Shown: positions 51,042-61,173, numbered from the stretch's first letter. The stretch is 64,000 bases of DNA from JBCBSZ01 sp039185015 (GCA_039185015.1 JBCDAU010000025.1:1-64000); one strand, 5' to 3'. The notes: generated by a model from the sequence alone, not told the origin. Translations and numbers: made by a program.

Positions 51042-53804
51042 TCACGTCAGCTCCGGCCGCTTCATCAACCGACGTCCGACGTTCCGCGCCGGGGTGCGGA
51101 GCGCTTCGAGACCGAGGTAAAAGGCCGGGAACGAGATCAACACGAGTGCGGTCGAGCTCACGAGGCCGCCGATCAGCGTGAACCCCAGCGACTCCCAGAA
51201 CGGATCGCTCAGCGACAGCGGCAACAGGCCCGCCACCGTCGTGATGGTGGTGGCCACCAGCGGCCGGAACCGCCGCTCGACCGCCTCGGAGATCGCCTCG
51301 CCGGGCGACGCGCCGCGTCGCCGCGCCTGGTTGGCGGCGTCCACGAGCAGGATCGTGTTGTTGACCGCGACGCCGATCAGCGCGATGAACCCGACCGAGA
51401 CCAGGAAGCTCAACGGGTTGTCCGTGACGGTCAGGATCGTGAAGACCCCGAGGAAGCTGAACGGGATCGCGAGGAAGATGAGCAGCGACTGGGCCAGCGA
51501 GCGGAACTGGATGGTGATGAGGACCAGCATCAGCGCCAGCGCCACCAGGCCGGCCACGCCGAGCGCGGCGAAGTCGTCCTGGTTGTCGGACTCGTCGCCG
51601 AAGTCGAAGCCCAGCGCGTCGCCGGCGAGGCCGCGGGCTTCGACCTCGTCGGAGCCGTAGCGGTCCTCGACGAAGGTCTGGGTCTCGTCCAGGTTGCTCG
51701 AGACCGCGTCGTCCGAGTCGTACTTGGCCCGCACCTCGACGTAGCGGCCGCCGTCGATCCGGGCGACGACGCCCTCGGTCGAGACCTGCGTGTCGACGAT
51801 GGTGACGGTCTCGCCGCCCACGTCGAAGGACTGGCCGAGCAGGTCGGCGCTGATGTCCGACGCCAGCCCCTCGGCGGAGGCGAGGACGTCGGTCGAGGGT
51901 TCGGCGCCGATCTCGATCTGCGCCGCGAAGGGGAAGTCAGCCACCGGCGGACCGTTCTCGGTCTGGCTGACCGACACCCGCACGCCTTCGAGCTCGGCCA
52001 CCCGTTCCTCGATCCGTTCGACGAACTGGGGCGCCGTGGTGGAACGACTGTCGATGGGCGTGAGGTCGATGAAGGTCTCGGTCACCCGCTCGTTGCCGCG
52101 CACGTACTGGGATCGCACCAGCTCGTCACCGAGCTCCTCGAGGACGATCGCGTCGATCTCGTCGGCGATGCCCTGGGCCTCCTCGATCGACGTCCCGGGC
52201 GCGAAGTCGGCGCCGACGAACATCCCCGTCGCGTCCTTGCCCGACGGGAACACGCTGAAGCCAAGGTTCCCGGCCAGGCTGCCGCCGGTCATGATGGCCA
52301 CCACGGCCACGAGGGCGAGCCCGAGCCCGGCGAAGAAGCCCCGTGCTCCACGCCCTGCCGGGTAGCCCGCGAGGCGCCCGAGCGCGCGGGCCGCCTTCTT
52401 CTCCGCGGTGATGATCGGGTTCTTGGGAGCGTTGCCCCGGAGCAGGAACACCCGGGCGAACAGCGGGATGAACACGATCGAGAACAGGAACGACATCAGC
52501 AGCGTGATGATCACCGTGATCGGGATCGGCCGGATGAACTCGCCGAGGATGCCGCCCACGAAGATGATGGGCGAGAACACCACGACCGTCGTGAGCGTGC
52601 CCGCGAACGAAGCCGAGCCGACCCGGTCGATCGCGGTGCGCACCACGCCCACGGGTCGCTCGGGCTCGGACTCGTCGGGCTCGTCCCTGCTCGCATCGAT
52701 CGACTCCGAGATCACGATGGCGTCGTCGACGAGCAGTCCGAGGGTCAGGATCAGACCGAAGAGCGTGATGGTGTTGAGCGTGTAGCCGACGGTCCAGAGT
52801 CCGGCCAGGGCGCCCATGATCACGAGGCCCATGAAGCCCGCGGTCACGAGTGCGACGCGCCATCCGATCAGGAGCAGCGACACGATCGCGACGGCGATCA
52901 GCCCGGTGAGCAGGTTGCTGGTCAGCGAGGAGAGCTGCTGGCGGATGCCGGTGGCGAAATCGGCGGTCACCTCGGCATCGAACTCGTCGCCCAGCGGCGC
53001 GTCGGGAGCGTCGATGAGGCGCTCGACCCGATCGGTGAACTCCAACACGTCGAGGTCGGACCCCTCGGCCCGCACGATGCCGATGGCGACGGCGTCCTGG
53101 TAGCCGGCGCTGCTCAGCGCGACACGCGTGAACCGGGTGAGGCGCACCTCGCTCTCCCCGGTCTCGGGGTCGGCCAGCTCGGTCAACAGCTCGCGGACGA
53201 CGGCGCTCTCGATCTCGCCGTCGGCAGCCAGGTAGGCGCTGAGGGCCTCGGCCTGGGCCTCGAGATCGGCGGGCGAGGTGCCGTCGGGGCCGACGATCGA
53301 CACCAGGAGGTCGTACTCGCCGACGAACTGCGCAGCGTTGACCGAGCGGTACACCACGATCGACTCGTCCGGGACGGGCACGTTCAGCGCCTCGATGCGG
53401 GCAGTGCCGTCCTCGGAGCTGATGTCGCTCTCGAACTCGACCACGACCACCATCTCGTTCGGCCGAGACTCGGTGGTGGTCTCGACCACACCTTCGACCT
53501 CGGCGAAGGCGGCCTCCAACGGGCGGGCCAGCTCCTCGTCGAGACGCTCGGCGTCGTCGACGAAGAACTGCCCGCTGACGACGGCGATCGGCGTGTTGAT
53601 CGGCGGGAAGCCCTCACGCGCCAGGCCCGGGCCGAAGGCATACGCCCCGAGCGCCACGACCACGATCAGCAAGGCGAGGGTGCGCTGCCAACGACGTGCC
53701 GCGGCGGCGGCGATGCCGGTGATGAACGACCCCCGTCCACCCCCGGGGGCGCGGACGGGTTCCGGGGGCGCGGCGTCGCCGGGACGTTCGAGCAGATCGG
53801 TCAT
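51042..53804 (-). CDS. RND-family efflux transporter (AcrB/HAE1-like)
   Basis: 920 residues from ATG 53804. Two similar halves, each with an extracytoplasmic loop domain after the first helix and a block of about five helices. The proton-relay motif G-L-L-V-D-D-A-I-V (adjacent Asp pair) is near residue 360, and G-V-A-V-N-N-T-I-L-L-V-D is the second-half equivalent. It is slightly shorter than Gram-negative AcrB (about 1,040) and has no adaptor or outer-membrane partner beside it, as expected in a cell without a classical outer membrane. It probably exports lipid or drug-like molecules. Divergent from the thioesterase. Confidence 0.9.
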   Translation of the reverse strand: MTDLLERPGDAAPPEPVRAPGGGRGSFITGIAAAAARRWQRTLALLIVVVALGAYAFGPGLAREGFPPINTPIAVVSGQFFVDDAERLDEELARPLEAAFAEVEGVVETTTESRPNEMVVVVEFESDISSEDGTARIEALNVPVPDESIVVYRSVNAAQFVGEYDLLVSIVGPDGTSPADLEAQAEALSAYLAADGEIESAVVRELLTELADPETGESEVRLTRFTRVALSSAGYQDAVAIGIVRAEGSDLDVLEFTDRVERLIDAPDAPLGDEFDAEVTADFATGIRQQLSSLTSNLLTGLIAVAIVSLLLIGWRVALVTAGFMGLVIMGALAGLWTVGYTLNTITLFGLILTLGLLVDDAIVISESIDASRDEPDESEPERPVGVVRTAIDRVGSASFAGTLTTVVVFSPIIFVGGILGEFIRPIPITVIITLLMSFLFSIVFIPLFARVFLLRGNAPKNPIITAEKKAARALGRLAGYPAGRGARGFFAGLGLALVAVVAIMTGGSLAGNLGFSVFPSGKDATGMFVGADFAPGTSIEEAQGIADEIDAIVLEELGDELVRSQYVRGNERVTETFIDLTPIDSRSTTAPQFVERIEERVAELEGVRVSVSQTENGPPVADFPFAAQIEIGAEPSTDVLASAEGLASDISADLLGQSFDVGGETVTIVDTQVSTEGVVARIDGGRYVEVRAKYDSDDAVSSNLDETQTFVEDRYGSDEVEARGLAGDALGFDFGDESDNQDDFAALGVAGLVALALMLVLITIQFRSLAQSLLIFLAIPFSFLGVFTILTVTDNPLSFLVSVGFIALIGVAVNNTILLVDAANQARRRGASPGEAISEAVERRFRPLVATTITTVAGLLPLSLSDPFWESLGFTLIGGLVSSTALVLISFPAFYLGLEALRTPARNVGRRLMKRPELT

Positions 53805-53950
53805 GGGGAGAGACCTCGGCAAGGGGGGCGAGCGGGGGCGATGGAGCGGGGACTCCATCGGGACTTTCGACCTCCAGACTGCCACCGGATGCACCACGGA
53901 CGATCCACCACGTGGCATCCGTCACAGGCGCCGCCGCTAGCGTCCAACTC

Positions 53951-54772
53951 GTGTCGCCCGAGGAGAGCCGTTTCGCCGCCGAGACCGCCATCACCCCGTC
54001 GGGGGACGGCCGGTGGGACGCCCGACTCTCCGCGGCGTGGACGATCGCAGACGCCAGCAACGGTGGCTACGCCCTGTCCCCGGTCCTCCGCGCACTCCGG
54101 GAGCTCGCCGGCCATCCCGACCCCATCTCGGTCACGACCCACTTCCTGCGGCCCGGTCTCGGCGACACCGCGGCGACGGTCGAGGCCGAGCCGATCCGCT
54201 CCGGCCGCCGCACCGGCATCGCTCGGGGGCGGCTGGTCCAGGAAGGCTCGGTCAGGCTCGAGGTGACGGCCGCCTTCGCCGAGCTCGTCGGTGCCGGTGA
54301 CGACGAGGGAAGTGCTCCGCGCATCGAGCTCCCCCCGCCGGACGTGCCCCCGCCCGAGGAGTGCGTCGACCGCTCGGAGCTCGCGCAGGGCGTGGACCTG
54401 CCGATCCTGTCGCGGGTCGAGGTCCGTCTGCGGCCGGATCTCGCCGAACCGGGAGCGGCCGGCGACGCGGTCATGGAGGGCTGGATCCGGTTCCGTGACG
54501 GTGCGGCGCCCGACACGATGTCGCTACCCCTCTTCTGCGATGCGTTCCCCCCGTCGCTGTACCCCTACGTGCGCGACATCGGCTGGGTGCCGACCGTCGA
54601 GCTCACCGTCCACCCGCGACGGCGCCCCGCTCCCGGATGGCTGCGGGCGAGCCTGCGTTGCGACGACCTGTCCGGCGGCCAGATGATCGAGAGCGGGGCG
54701 CTGTGGGACTCGACCGGGGCGCTCGTGGCCCGCAGCCGCCAGCTCGGGCTGCTGCTCTCGCAGCGTTCCTGA
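53951..54772 (+). CDS. Acyl-CoA thioesterase, TesB-like double hotdog
   Basis: 273 residues from GTG 53951. The first hotdog has S-N-G-G-Y-A-L-S-P-V-L-R-A (active-site region) and P-I-S-V-T-T-H-F-L-R-P; the second ends S-G-A-L-W-D-S-T-G-A-L-V-A-R-S-R-Q, with the conserved D-S/R-Q of 4HBT_3/TesB-type proteins. It hydrolyses acyl-CoA to free acid and CoA. It converges with the acetoacetyl-CoA synthetase gene. Confidence 0.88.
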   Translation: MSPEESRFAAETAITPSGDGRWDARLSAAWTIADASNGGYALSPVLRALRELAGHPDPISVTTHFLRPGLGDTAATVEAEPIRSGRRTGIARGRLVQEGSVRLEVTAAFAELVGAGDDEGSAPRIELPPPDVPPPEECVDRSELAQGVDLPILSRVEVRLRPDLAEPGAAGDAVMEGWIRFRDGAAPDTMSLPLFCDAFPPSLYPYVRDIGWVPTVELTVHPRRRPAPGWLRASLRCDDLSGGQMIESGALWDSTGALVARSRQLGLLLSQRS

Positions 54773-54865
54773 CCCGGACGGGACCCCTGAGCCCGGTGCT
54801 CCGACCCCCTCCCGTGTCCTCGGAGCCGGCGCGCCTGCGGCCCGGCCGTGCTCGACTCGGGCTCG

Positions 54866-56863
54866 TCAGCGTCGTCGCCGGCCGGCGTACTCCTCGAACC
54901 AGCCCAGCGAGGACGGGTCGGCGAGCGATTCGGCGCTGGCGACCGACTCGATGTCGGCGCCCTCGAGCAACCGCTTGACGGGTACCTCGAGCTTCTTGCC
55001 CGACAGCGTGCGGGGCACGACGGGGACGACCTCGATGCGGTCCGGCACGTGCCGCGGCGAGAGGTCGGTCCGGAGCCGGGTCCGGATGGCCGTGACCAGC
55101 TCGTCGTCGATCTCGCCACCGGCCGGGGGCTGGAGGAAGAGGAGGAGCTCGTCGTCCTGCGGGAGGTGCACGACGAGGCTGTCGGCGACCCCGATGAACG
55201 CCTCGACGGCGGTGTAGAAGTCGGCGGTGCCGAGCCGGACACCGCCGCGGTTCAGGGTGGCGTCGGAGCGGCCTGAGATGACGCACGCCCCGTCGTCGAG
55301 CACCGTGATCCAGTCGCCGTGGTGCCAGTGCCCGGGAAACCGCTCGAAGTAGGACGCCCGCAACCGACTCCCGTCGTCGTCGCCCCAGAACGCGACCGGC
55401 ATCGACGGCATCGGCGCCGAGAGCACGAGCTCCCCCTGCTCCCCCGGGGCGCACTCGCTGCCGTCGGGCCGCAGCGCACGGACGTCGCATCCCGGGAACG
55501 AGCCGCTGATCTCGCCTGCTCGCACCGGCAGCATCGGCGTCATGCCGACGAACGCGCTGCAGACGTCGGTCCCCCCGGAGATCGAGTTGATGAGCACGGA
55601 GCCGAGGACGTCGTGGAGCCACTCGAAGTCCTCGGCGGCGAGCGGAGCACCGGTCGAGCCGACCTGCCGGATGCGGCCCCGGGCGGGCGTGAGCTCGGCC
55701 TTGCGGCAGGCGGCCATGAACGGGGCCGACGCCCCGAACACCGTGACGTCCTCGTCGTCGGCGAGGTGCCACAAGGTCGTCAGGTCTGGGTGCCCCGGAT
55801 CGCCGTCGAACAGGACCACCGTCGCGCCGACGAGCAGGCCGGAGACGAGGTAGTTCCACATCATCCAACCGGTCGTGGAGAACCAGCAGAAGCGCTCACC
55901 GGGCCCGAGGTCGTGGTGGTAGGCGAGCGACTTGGTGTGCTCGACGGTGATCCCGCCGTGCCCGTGCACGATGGCCTTCGGGATGCCCGTGGTCCCCGAG
56001 CTGAACAGGACGTAGAGCGGATGGTCGGCGGGGACGGCGTCGAAGGTCGGCTCGCCGGGCGGATCGCCCGCGAGCAGCTCGCTCCAGTCGTCGGGGCCGG
56101 TGCCGAGGTAGCGGAGCGCGACCGTCGCCCGCAGCGTCGGCAGCGCCTCGCGGATGCGCTCGACCTCGGACGTCCGGTCGATCGTCTTGTCACCGTAGCG
56201 ATAGCCGTCGACGGCGAGCAGGACGGTCGGCTCGACCTGACCGAGTCGCTGCGTGACCGCACCGGTGCCGAACTCGGGAGGGCAGCTCGCCCAGACCGCG
56301 CCGATGCTGGCGGTGGCGAGGAAGGCGACGAGCGTCTCGGTGATGTTCGGTGCGTAGGCGACCACGCGGTCGCCGCGCTCGACGCCGAGGCGGCGCAGTC
56401 CCCGGGCGCACCGGGCCACCTGGTCGGCCAGCTCGGCCCATGACGTGTCGACCCCGTCCCGGGTCTGGCCCCGCTCGACGACGGCGACCTCGTCGGGAGC
56501 CACCGACGCGCGGGACAGGGCGTGCTCGGCGTAGTTCAGCTCGCCGCCGGTGAACCATCGCGCCTCGCCCGGGCGATCGCCGGTGAGGATCGAGCTCGGT
56601 GGCGCCGACCACCGGATGCCGAGCTCGTCGCAGACCGCGGCCCAGAACGCCGCGGGCTCGGCCGTCGACCACCGATGGAGCGACGCGGCGTCGGTGTGGC
56701 CGTGCCGCGCCGCGAACCGCCCGAGTCGCGACGACTCGACCTGCACGGGTTCTGGTCGCCAGAGCAGCCGGCCTCGGTTCTCGATCACGGCCATGAGCTT
56801 CGCAGGTGGCGCTCCGGCCAGCGGCGAGCCCGGCTCGGCGGACTCCGATGGGGACGTCTCCAT
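54866..56863 (-). CDS. Acetoacetyl-CoA synthetase
   Basis: 665 residues from ATG 56863, about the usual family length (about 650). AMP-binding motif F-S-S-G-T-T-G-I-P-K (about 275), W-F-S-T-T-G-W-M-M-W-N, S-G-G-T-D-V, W-H-H-G-D-W and T-L-N-R-G-G-V-R-L-G-T are the acetoacetate-type boxes. The C-terminal Lys is in L-S-G-K-K-L-E-V-P-V-K. It activates acetoacetate with ATP and CoA. Fits with the nearby thioesterase in short-chain acyl-CoA turnover. Confidence 0.93.
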   Translation of the reverse strand: METSPSESAEPGSPLAGAPPAKLMAVIENRGRLLWRPEPVQVESSRLGRFAARHGHTDAASLHRWSTAEPAAFWAAVCDELGIRWSAPPSSILTGDRPGEARWFTGGELNYAEHALSRASVAPDEVAVVERGQTRDGVDTSWAELADQVARCARGLRRLGVERGDRVVAYAPNITETLVAFLATASIGAVWASCPPEFGTGAVTQRLGQVEPTVLLAVDGYRYGDKTIDRTSEVERIREALPTLRATVALRYLGTGPDDWSELLAGDPPGEPTFDAVPADHPLYVLFSSGTTGIPKAIVHGHGGITVEHTKSLAYHHDLGPGERFCWFSTTGWMMWNYLVSGLLVGATVVLFDGDPGHPDLTTLWHLADDEDVTVFGASAPFMAACRKAELTPARGRIRQVGSTGAPLAAEDFEWLHDVLGSVLINSISGGTDVCSAFVGMTPMLPVRAGEISGSFPGCDVRALRPDGSECAPGEQGELVLSAPMPSMPVAFWGDDDGSRLRASYFERFPGHWHHGDWITVLDDGACVISGRSDATLNRGGVRLGTADFYTAVEAFIGVADSLVVHLPQDDELLLFLQPPAGGEIDDELVTAIRTRLRTDLSPRHVPDRIEVVPVVPRTLSGKKLEVPVKRLLEGADIESVASAESLADPSSLGWFEEYAGRRRR

Positions 56864-57030
56864 CCCAGCTGACGGGTGCCGTGGACCCGACCGCTGACCG
56901 TGTCCATCACGTGAACGGACCACGGGCTCCGAGCATTCGCCGTGAAATTGGATAAGACTCTTTCCCCGGATCGCGCGATCTGACCCCGGATGCGGATCCG
57001 AAGCCCCATGGAGAGGGAAAGGAACAGCGA

Positions 57031-58419
57031 ATGCTGAAGACGAAGTGGCTGCGGCTGCTCGCGCTCCTGCTGGCGCTCGGCCTCGTGGCCGCCGCGTGCG
57101 GCGACAGCGACGACGACGACGCCGGCGACGATGCCTCGGCATCGGCATCGGCCTCCGAGCCGGCCGAGACCACCGAGGCCCCCGAAGAGACCGAGGCCCC
57201 GGCCGAGACCGAGGCTCCGGCCGAGACCGAGGCCCCGGCCGAGACCACCGAGGCTCCGGCCGGCGGTGGCGGCGCCGACGGCATCCTCCGATTCGGCGGC
57301 ATCCTGCCGGAGACCGGCAGCCTCGCGTTCCTCGGCCCGCCCGAGTTCGCCGGCGCTGAGCTGGCCGAGCAGACCATCAACGAGGCCGGCGGCGTGCTCG
57401 GCGCCGACGTCGAGTGGCTCCCGGGTGACTCGGGCGACAACGGTGACGTGGCCAACGCCACCGTCGACCGCCTGCTCGCCGAGGACGTCGACGCCTTCAT
57501 CGGTGCTGCGTCGTCCGGTGTGTCGCTGACCGTGATCGACAAGATCACCCAGGCCGGTGTGCTGCACTTCTCGCCTGCGAACACCTCGCCGGCGTTCACC
57601 ACCTACGACGACAACGGGCTGTACTTCCGTACCGCTCCGTCCGACGTCGTGCAGGGTGCGGCCCTCGCCGACATCATGCTCGGTGACGGCGCCGAGACCG
57701 TGGCCTACCTGGTCCGCAACGACTCCTACGGCACGGGGCTCCTCGAGTTCTCGAAGGCGCCGTACGAGGCCGGCGGCGGCACCGTGGTGTACGAGGCGAT
57801 CTACGACCCGGAGGCCGAGAACTTCGACGCCGAGATCGCGGCCCTCGTCGAGGCCGACCCGGATGCGGTCGTCCTCATCGCCTTCGCCGAGACCGCTGAG
57901 CTCATGGTGAGCCTGGTCGAGGCCGGCTACGGCCCGAGCGACGTGCTCGTGTACGGCACCGACGGCAACATGGGCAACTCGACCGCTCAGCTCGTGGACG
58001 ACCCGACGATCTTCGCTGGCATGCGCGGCACCCTCCCGGGCGTCGACGTGGCCGGTGAGCTCGAGGAGTTCCGCGACTCGCTGCTCGCGATCGACCCCGA
58101 GCTGATCGACTTCTCGTACTCGGCCGAGACCTTCGACGCCATGATCGTCACCGCCCTTGCCGCCGAGGCCGCCGGCAGTGACGATGCGACGGTCTTCGCT
58201 CCGTTCATCAACGACATCACGAAGGACGGCACCGTGTGCACGACCTTCGCCGAGTGCCGGGACCTCATCGCCGCCGGTGAGGACATCGACTACGACGGTG
58301 TCTCCGGCCCGCTGGAGTTCCAGGATGCGGGCGAGCCGACCCAGGCCTCGATCCTCATCCTCGAGTTCGACGAGACCGGCACGATCTTCGTGGACGGCTC
58401 GGTCCAGGGCTCGATCTGA
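57031..58419 (+). CDS. ABC substrate-binding lipoprotein, branched-chain amino acid (LivK) type
   Basis: 462 residues with a strong AGGGAAAGGAAC ribosome site. Lipobox V-A-A-A-C (Cys 23), then an Asp/Ser/Ala run and Thr-Glu-Ala-Pro repeats (about 45-78), then a type I periplasmic-binding fold with G-I-L-P-E-T-G-S-L-A-F-L-G and N-E-A-G-G-V-L-G. The ligand is probably an amino acid or small amide, not proven. The matching permease and ATPase genes lie downstream on the opposite strand and converge on it; two terminators separate them. Confidence 0.9.
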   Translation: MLKTKWLRLLALLLALGLVAAACGDSDDDDAGDDASASASASEPAETTEAPEETEAPAETEAPAETEAPAETTEAPAGGGGADGILRFGGILPETGSLAFLGPPEFAGAELAEQTINEAGGVLGADVEWLPGDSGDNGDVANATVDRLLAEDVDAFIGAASSGVSLTVIDKITQAGVLHFSPANTSPAFTTYDDNGLYFRTAPSDVVQGAALADIMLGDGAETVAYLVRNDSYGTGLLEFSKAPYEAGGGTVVYEAIYDPEAENFDAEIAALVEADPDAVVLIAFAETAELMVSLVEAGYGPSDVLVYGTDGNMGNSTAQLVDDPTIFAGMRGTLPGVDVAGELEEFRDSLLAIDPELIDFSYSAETFDAMIVTALAAEAAGSDDATVFAPFINDITKDGTVCTTFAECRDLIAAGEDIDYDGVSGPLEFQDAGEPTQASILILEFDETGTIFVDGSVQGSI

Positions 58420-58425
58420 TCCCTC

Positions 58426-58459
58426 GGTGATCGGGGCCGGTGATCCGGCTCCGATCACC
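58426..58459. terminator. Terminator hairpin 1 after the binding-protein gene
   Basis: GGTGATCGGGGCCGG and CCGGCTCCGATCACC pair over 15 bp (one G-U) around loop TGAT, seven bases after the stop. Confidence 0.75.
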
Positions 58460-58481
58460 GGATGATCTCGCAGAACACGAC

Positions 58482-58513
58482 AGCGGCCCCGGTTCCTCGG
58501 AACCGGGGCCGCT
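58482..58513. terminator. Terminator hairpin 2, bidirectional
   Basis: AGCGGCCCCGGTTCC-TC-GGAACCGGGGCCGCT, 15-bp perfect arms. Lying between converging Liv-type units, it can serve both. Confidence 0.8.
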
Positions 58514-58562
58514 TCGCGTGTGAGGACTCGTCAGGGGCCGATCTCCCCCGGTCTGGACGCGT

Positions 58563-59303
58563 TCACTCGTCCTGGTGGGTCTTCACCAGGGTGCCGAGGT
58601 AGAGCTCGATCACCTTCGGATCGGTGAGCAGGTCCCGGCCCGAGCCGGTGTAGGCGTTCTGGCCCTGGTCGAGCACGTAGCCACGGTCGCAGATCTGCAG
58701 GCAACGGCTGGCGTTCTGCTCGACCATCACGATCGACACGCCGGCGTTGTTGATCTTCTTGCAGCGGACGAAGACCTCGTCCTGCAGCGCGGGCGAGAGA
58801 CCGGCCGAGGGCTCGTCGAGCAGCAGCACGGACGGGTCCATCATCAACGCACGTCCCATGGCGAGCATCTGGCGTTCGCCGCCGGAGAGCGAGCCGGCCC
58901 GCTGGGACCTGCGCTCGACGAGGCGGGGGAACATCTCGCCGATCACGTCGAATCGCTCGGCGTAGGTCTTCGGTTGCAGGAACACGCCCATCTCGAGGTT
59001 CTCCTCGATGGTGAGCGACGGGAACACGTTGTTGTTCTGCGGGACGTAGCCCAGCCCGCGGGAGACGAGATCGTGGGCCTTCCGGCCGGTGATGTCGTCA
59101 CCGCGAAGCCGGATCTCACCCGAGCGGATCGGGATCAGCCCGAAGAGCGACTTGAGCAGCGTCGACTTGCCGGCGCCGTTGGGCCCGACGATGCCGACGA
59201 GCTCGCCGTCGTGGAGCTCCAGATCGCACCCGGTCAGGATGTCGACGCCGGGGACGTAGCCGGCGACCACGTTGTCGGCGATGAGCAGCGGTTCGGTCGT
59301 CAT
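58563..59303 (-). CDS. livF: Branched-chain amino acid ABC transporter ATPase LivF
   Basis: 246 residues from ATG 59303. Walker A G-P-N-G-A-G-K-S-T-L-L, Y-V-P-Q-N-N-N-V-F, signature L-S-G-G-E-R-Q-M, Walker B L-L-L-D-E-P-S-A-G-L and V-E-Q-N-A, the V-E-Q-N box typical of LivF. Last gene of the livH-livM-livG-livF operon; 11 bases after livG. Confidence 0.93.
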   Translation of the reverse strand: MTTEPLLIADNVVAGYVPGVDILTGCDLELHDGELVGIVGPNGAGKSTLLKSLFGLIPIRSGEIRLRGDDITGRKAHDLVSRGLGYVPQNNNVFPSLTIEENLEMGVFLQPKTYAERFDVIGEMFPRLVERRSQRAGSLSGGERQMLAMGRALMMDPSVLLLDEPSAGLSPALQDEVFVRCKKINNAGVSIVMVEQNASRCLQICDRGYVLDQGQNAYTGSGRDLLTDPKVIELYLGTLVKTHQDE

Positions 59304-59314
59304 CGGCTGCCTCC

Positions 59315-60187
59315 TCAGTCCTCGAGCTGGAGCGGAGCGCCGTGGTGGGCGCCGAGGTAGGCGTCGATCACGGCCGGGTTCTGGCCGACGGACTCGGGCG
59401 GGCCCTCGGCGATGATGCGGCCCTCCGCCATCACGATGACCCAGTCGCTGATGTCTTGGACCATGTCCATGTCGTGCTCGACGAAGAGCACGGTCATGCC
59501 CTGGTCGGCGAGGCCGCGGACGTGGTCGAGCAGCGACTGCTTGAGCGCCGGGTTCACGCCGGCCATCGGCTCGTCGAGCATGACGAGCGTCGGCTCGACC
59601 ATCAGCGAGCGGGCCATCTCGAGCAGCTTGCGCTGTCCGCCCGACAGGGTGCCGGCGAACTCCTCGCGCATGTGGTCGAGCTTGAAGCGCTCGAGCAGCG
59701 CATCTGCCCGCTTCTCGATCTCGGCCTCCTGTGAGCGCCACATGAACGGCAGCAGCGCCCGCCAGAAGGACTCACCGACCTGGCCGGTCGCCCCGAGCTT
59801 CATGTTCTCGATGACCGTCATGCGCGAGAGCGCCTTGGTCAGCTGGAAGGTCCGCACCATGCCGAGGTTGGCGACCTTGTGGGCCGGCACGTTGGCGAGA
59901 TCGCCGCCCTCGAAGTGCCGGGTGCCGCTGTCGGGCGTGTCGAAGTTGGTGAGCAGGTTGAAGAAGGTGGTCTTGCCGGCACCGTTCGGACCGATCAGCG
60001 CCGTGATCACCCCGCGGGGGATCTCCAGGTGCTCCACGTCGACGGCGGTGAGACCGCCGAAGCGCCGCGTGACACCGTCCACGACGAGGATCGGATCGGG
60101 CTTGGCCACGCCCGGCTCCCAGGCAACGTCGGAGAGCTGCGCGCGGGCGGCCTCGACGTCGGGAGCGGAGGTCTGGTCAGCGGTCAT
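59315..60187 (-). CDS. livG: Branched-chain amino acid ABC transporter ATPase LivG
   Basis: 290 residues. A 30-residue N-terminal extension precedes the ATPase, so the native start may lie later. G-P-N-G-A-G-K-T-T-F-F-N, R-T-F-Q-L-T-K-A-L, L-S-G-G-Q-R-K-L-L-E and M-L-D-E-P-M-A-G-V-N-P are the LivG pattern (R-T-F-Q and E-P-x-A-G). Overlaps livM by 11 bases. Confidence 0.93.
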   Translation of the reverse strand: MTADQTSAPDVEAARAQLSDVAWEPGVAKPDPILVVDGVTRRFGGLTAVDVEHLEIPRGVITALIGPNGAGKTTFFNLLTNFDTPDSGTRHFEGGDLANVPAHKVANLGMVRTFQLTKALSRMTVIENMKLGATGQVGESFWRALLPFMWRSQEAEIEKRADALLERFKLDHMREEFAGTLSGGQRKLLEMARSLMVEPTLVMLDEPMAGVNPALKQSLLDHVRGLADQGMTVLFVEHDMDMVQDISDWVIVMAEGRIIAEGPPESVGQNPAVIDAYLGAHHGAPLQLED

Positions 60188-61169
60188 CGAGTGCCATCTC
60201 GTTCTTGTTGCCGAACACGCCTTGGGGTCTGAACACCGCCAGGAGCACGAGGCCGGCGCCCACCAGGATGAAGCGGACCTGCCCGACCTGGGTGTCGACG
60301 AGGACCGCTTCCGGGATGAGGTCCTCGGCGACCAGCTCCCGCAGGAAGACGTCGGTGAAGTTGAGGATCATCCAGAGCAGCATCGCCCCGATCACCGGCC
60401 CGAAGACCTTGCCCACGCCGCCGAGGATCAGCGCCACCCAGGCGAAGAAGGTGACGTCGGTGATGAAGTTCTGGGGCTGGGCCGACTGGGTGGCGATCGC
60501 CCGGAGCATGCCGCCGACCGCACCGATCACCCCGCCGAGCATCAGCGCCTGGAGCTTGTACCAGTAGGCGTTCTTGCCGAGGCTGCGGGCGGCGTCCTCG
60601 TCCTCACGGATCGCCTTGAGGACCCGCCCCCAGGGGCTGTTGACCGCGATGTAGGTGACGAGCACGGCGATCGCGACGCACACCCAGCCGACGATGACCA
60701 CCCAGAACTGGTTGCCGGTGAAGAGGTTGAAGACGTACCGCTCGCGGGTGTCGAACGGACTCCAGTTGTAGAAGGTCCGAGCGAAGCCGGTGAGGCCGTC
60801 GGAGGAGCCCGTCCACTCGTCGAGCGACGGCGAGCGGGCGATGATCCGGAAGATCTCGGCCGTCGCGATGGTCACGATCGCCAGGTAGTCCGCTCTGAGG
60901 CGCAGCGTCGGGATCCCGAGCAACAGGGCCAGGATGACCGGGAACACGAACACGCCGACGAGCACCCCGACCCAGAAGGGCTGCTCCCACGTCGCGACCA
61001 TCATGGCCAGCCCGTAGGCACCAGCGGCCATGAACACGGCCTGCCCGAAGTTCAGCAGCCCGGTGAAGCCGAAGTGGATGTTGAGCCCGATGGCGGCCAG
61101 CGCGAAGACGACCGCCGTCTCGCCCAGCAGACCTCGGAACGAGGTCTCGATGATGGCGCCCCAATCCAT
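60177..61169 (-). CDS. livM: Branched-chain amino acid ABC transporter permease LivM
   Basis: 330 residues with eight or nine membrane segments. F-G-F-T-G-L-L-N-F-G-Q-A, the LivM/LivH family box near the N-terminus, G-R-V-L-K-A-I-R-E-D-E-D-A-A-R-S-L-G (the ATPase coupling helix) and G-G-V-G-K-V-F-G-P-V-I-G-A. The C-terminus runs outside the membrane. Four bases after livH. Confidence 0.92.
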   Translation of the reverse strand: MDWGAIIETSFRGLLGETAVVFALAAIGLNIHFGFTGLLNFGQAVFMAAGAYGLAMMVATWEQPFWVGVLVGVFVFPVILALLLGIPTLRLRADYLAIVTIATAEIFRIIARSPSLDEWTGSSDGLTGFARTFYNWSPFDTRERYVFNLFTGNQFWVVIVGWVCVAIAVLVTYIAVNSPWGRVLKAIREDEDAARSLGKNAYWYKLQALMLGGVIGAVGGMLRAIATQSAQPQNFITDVTFFAWVALILGGVGKVFGPVIGAMLLWMILNFTDVFLRELVAEDLIPEAVLVDTQVGQVRFILVGAGLVLLAVFRPQGVFGNKNEMALDDR

Positions 61170-61173
61170 CAGA

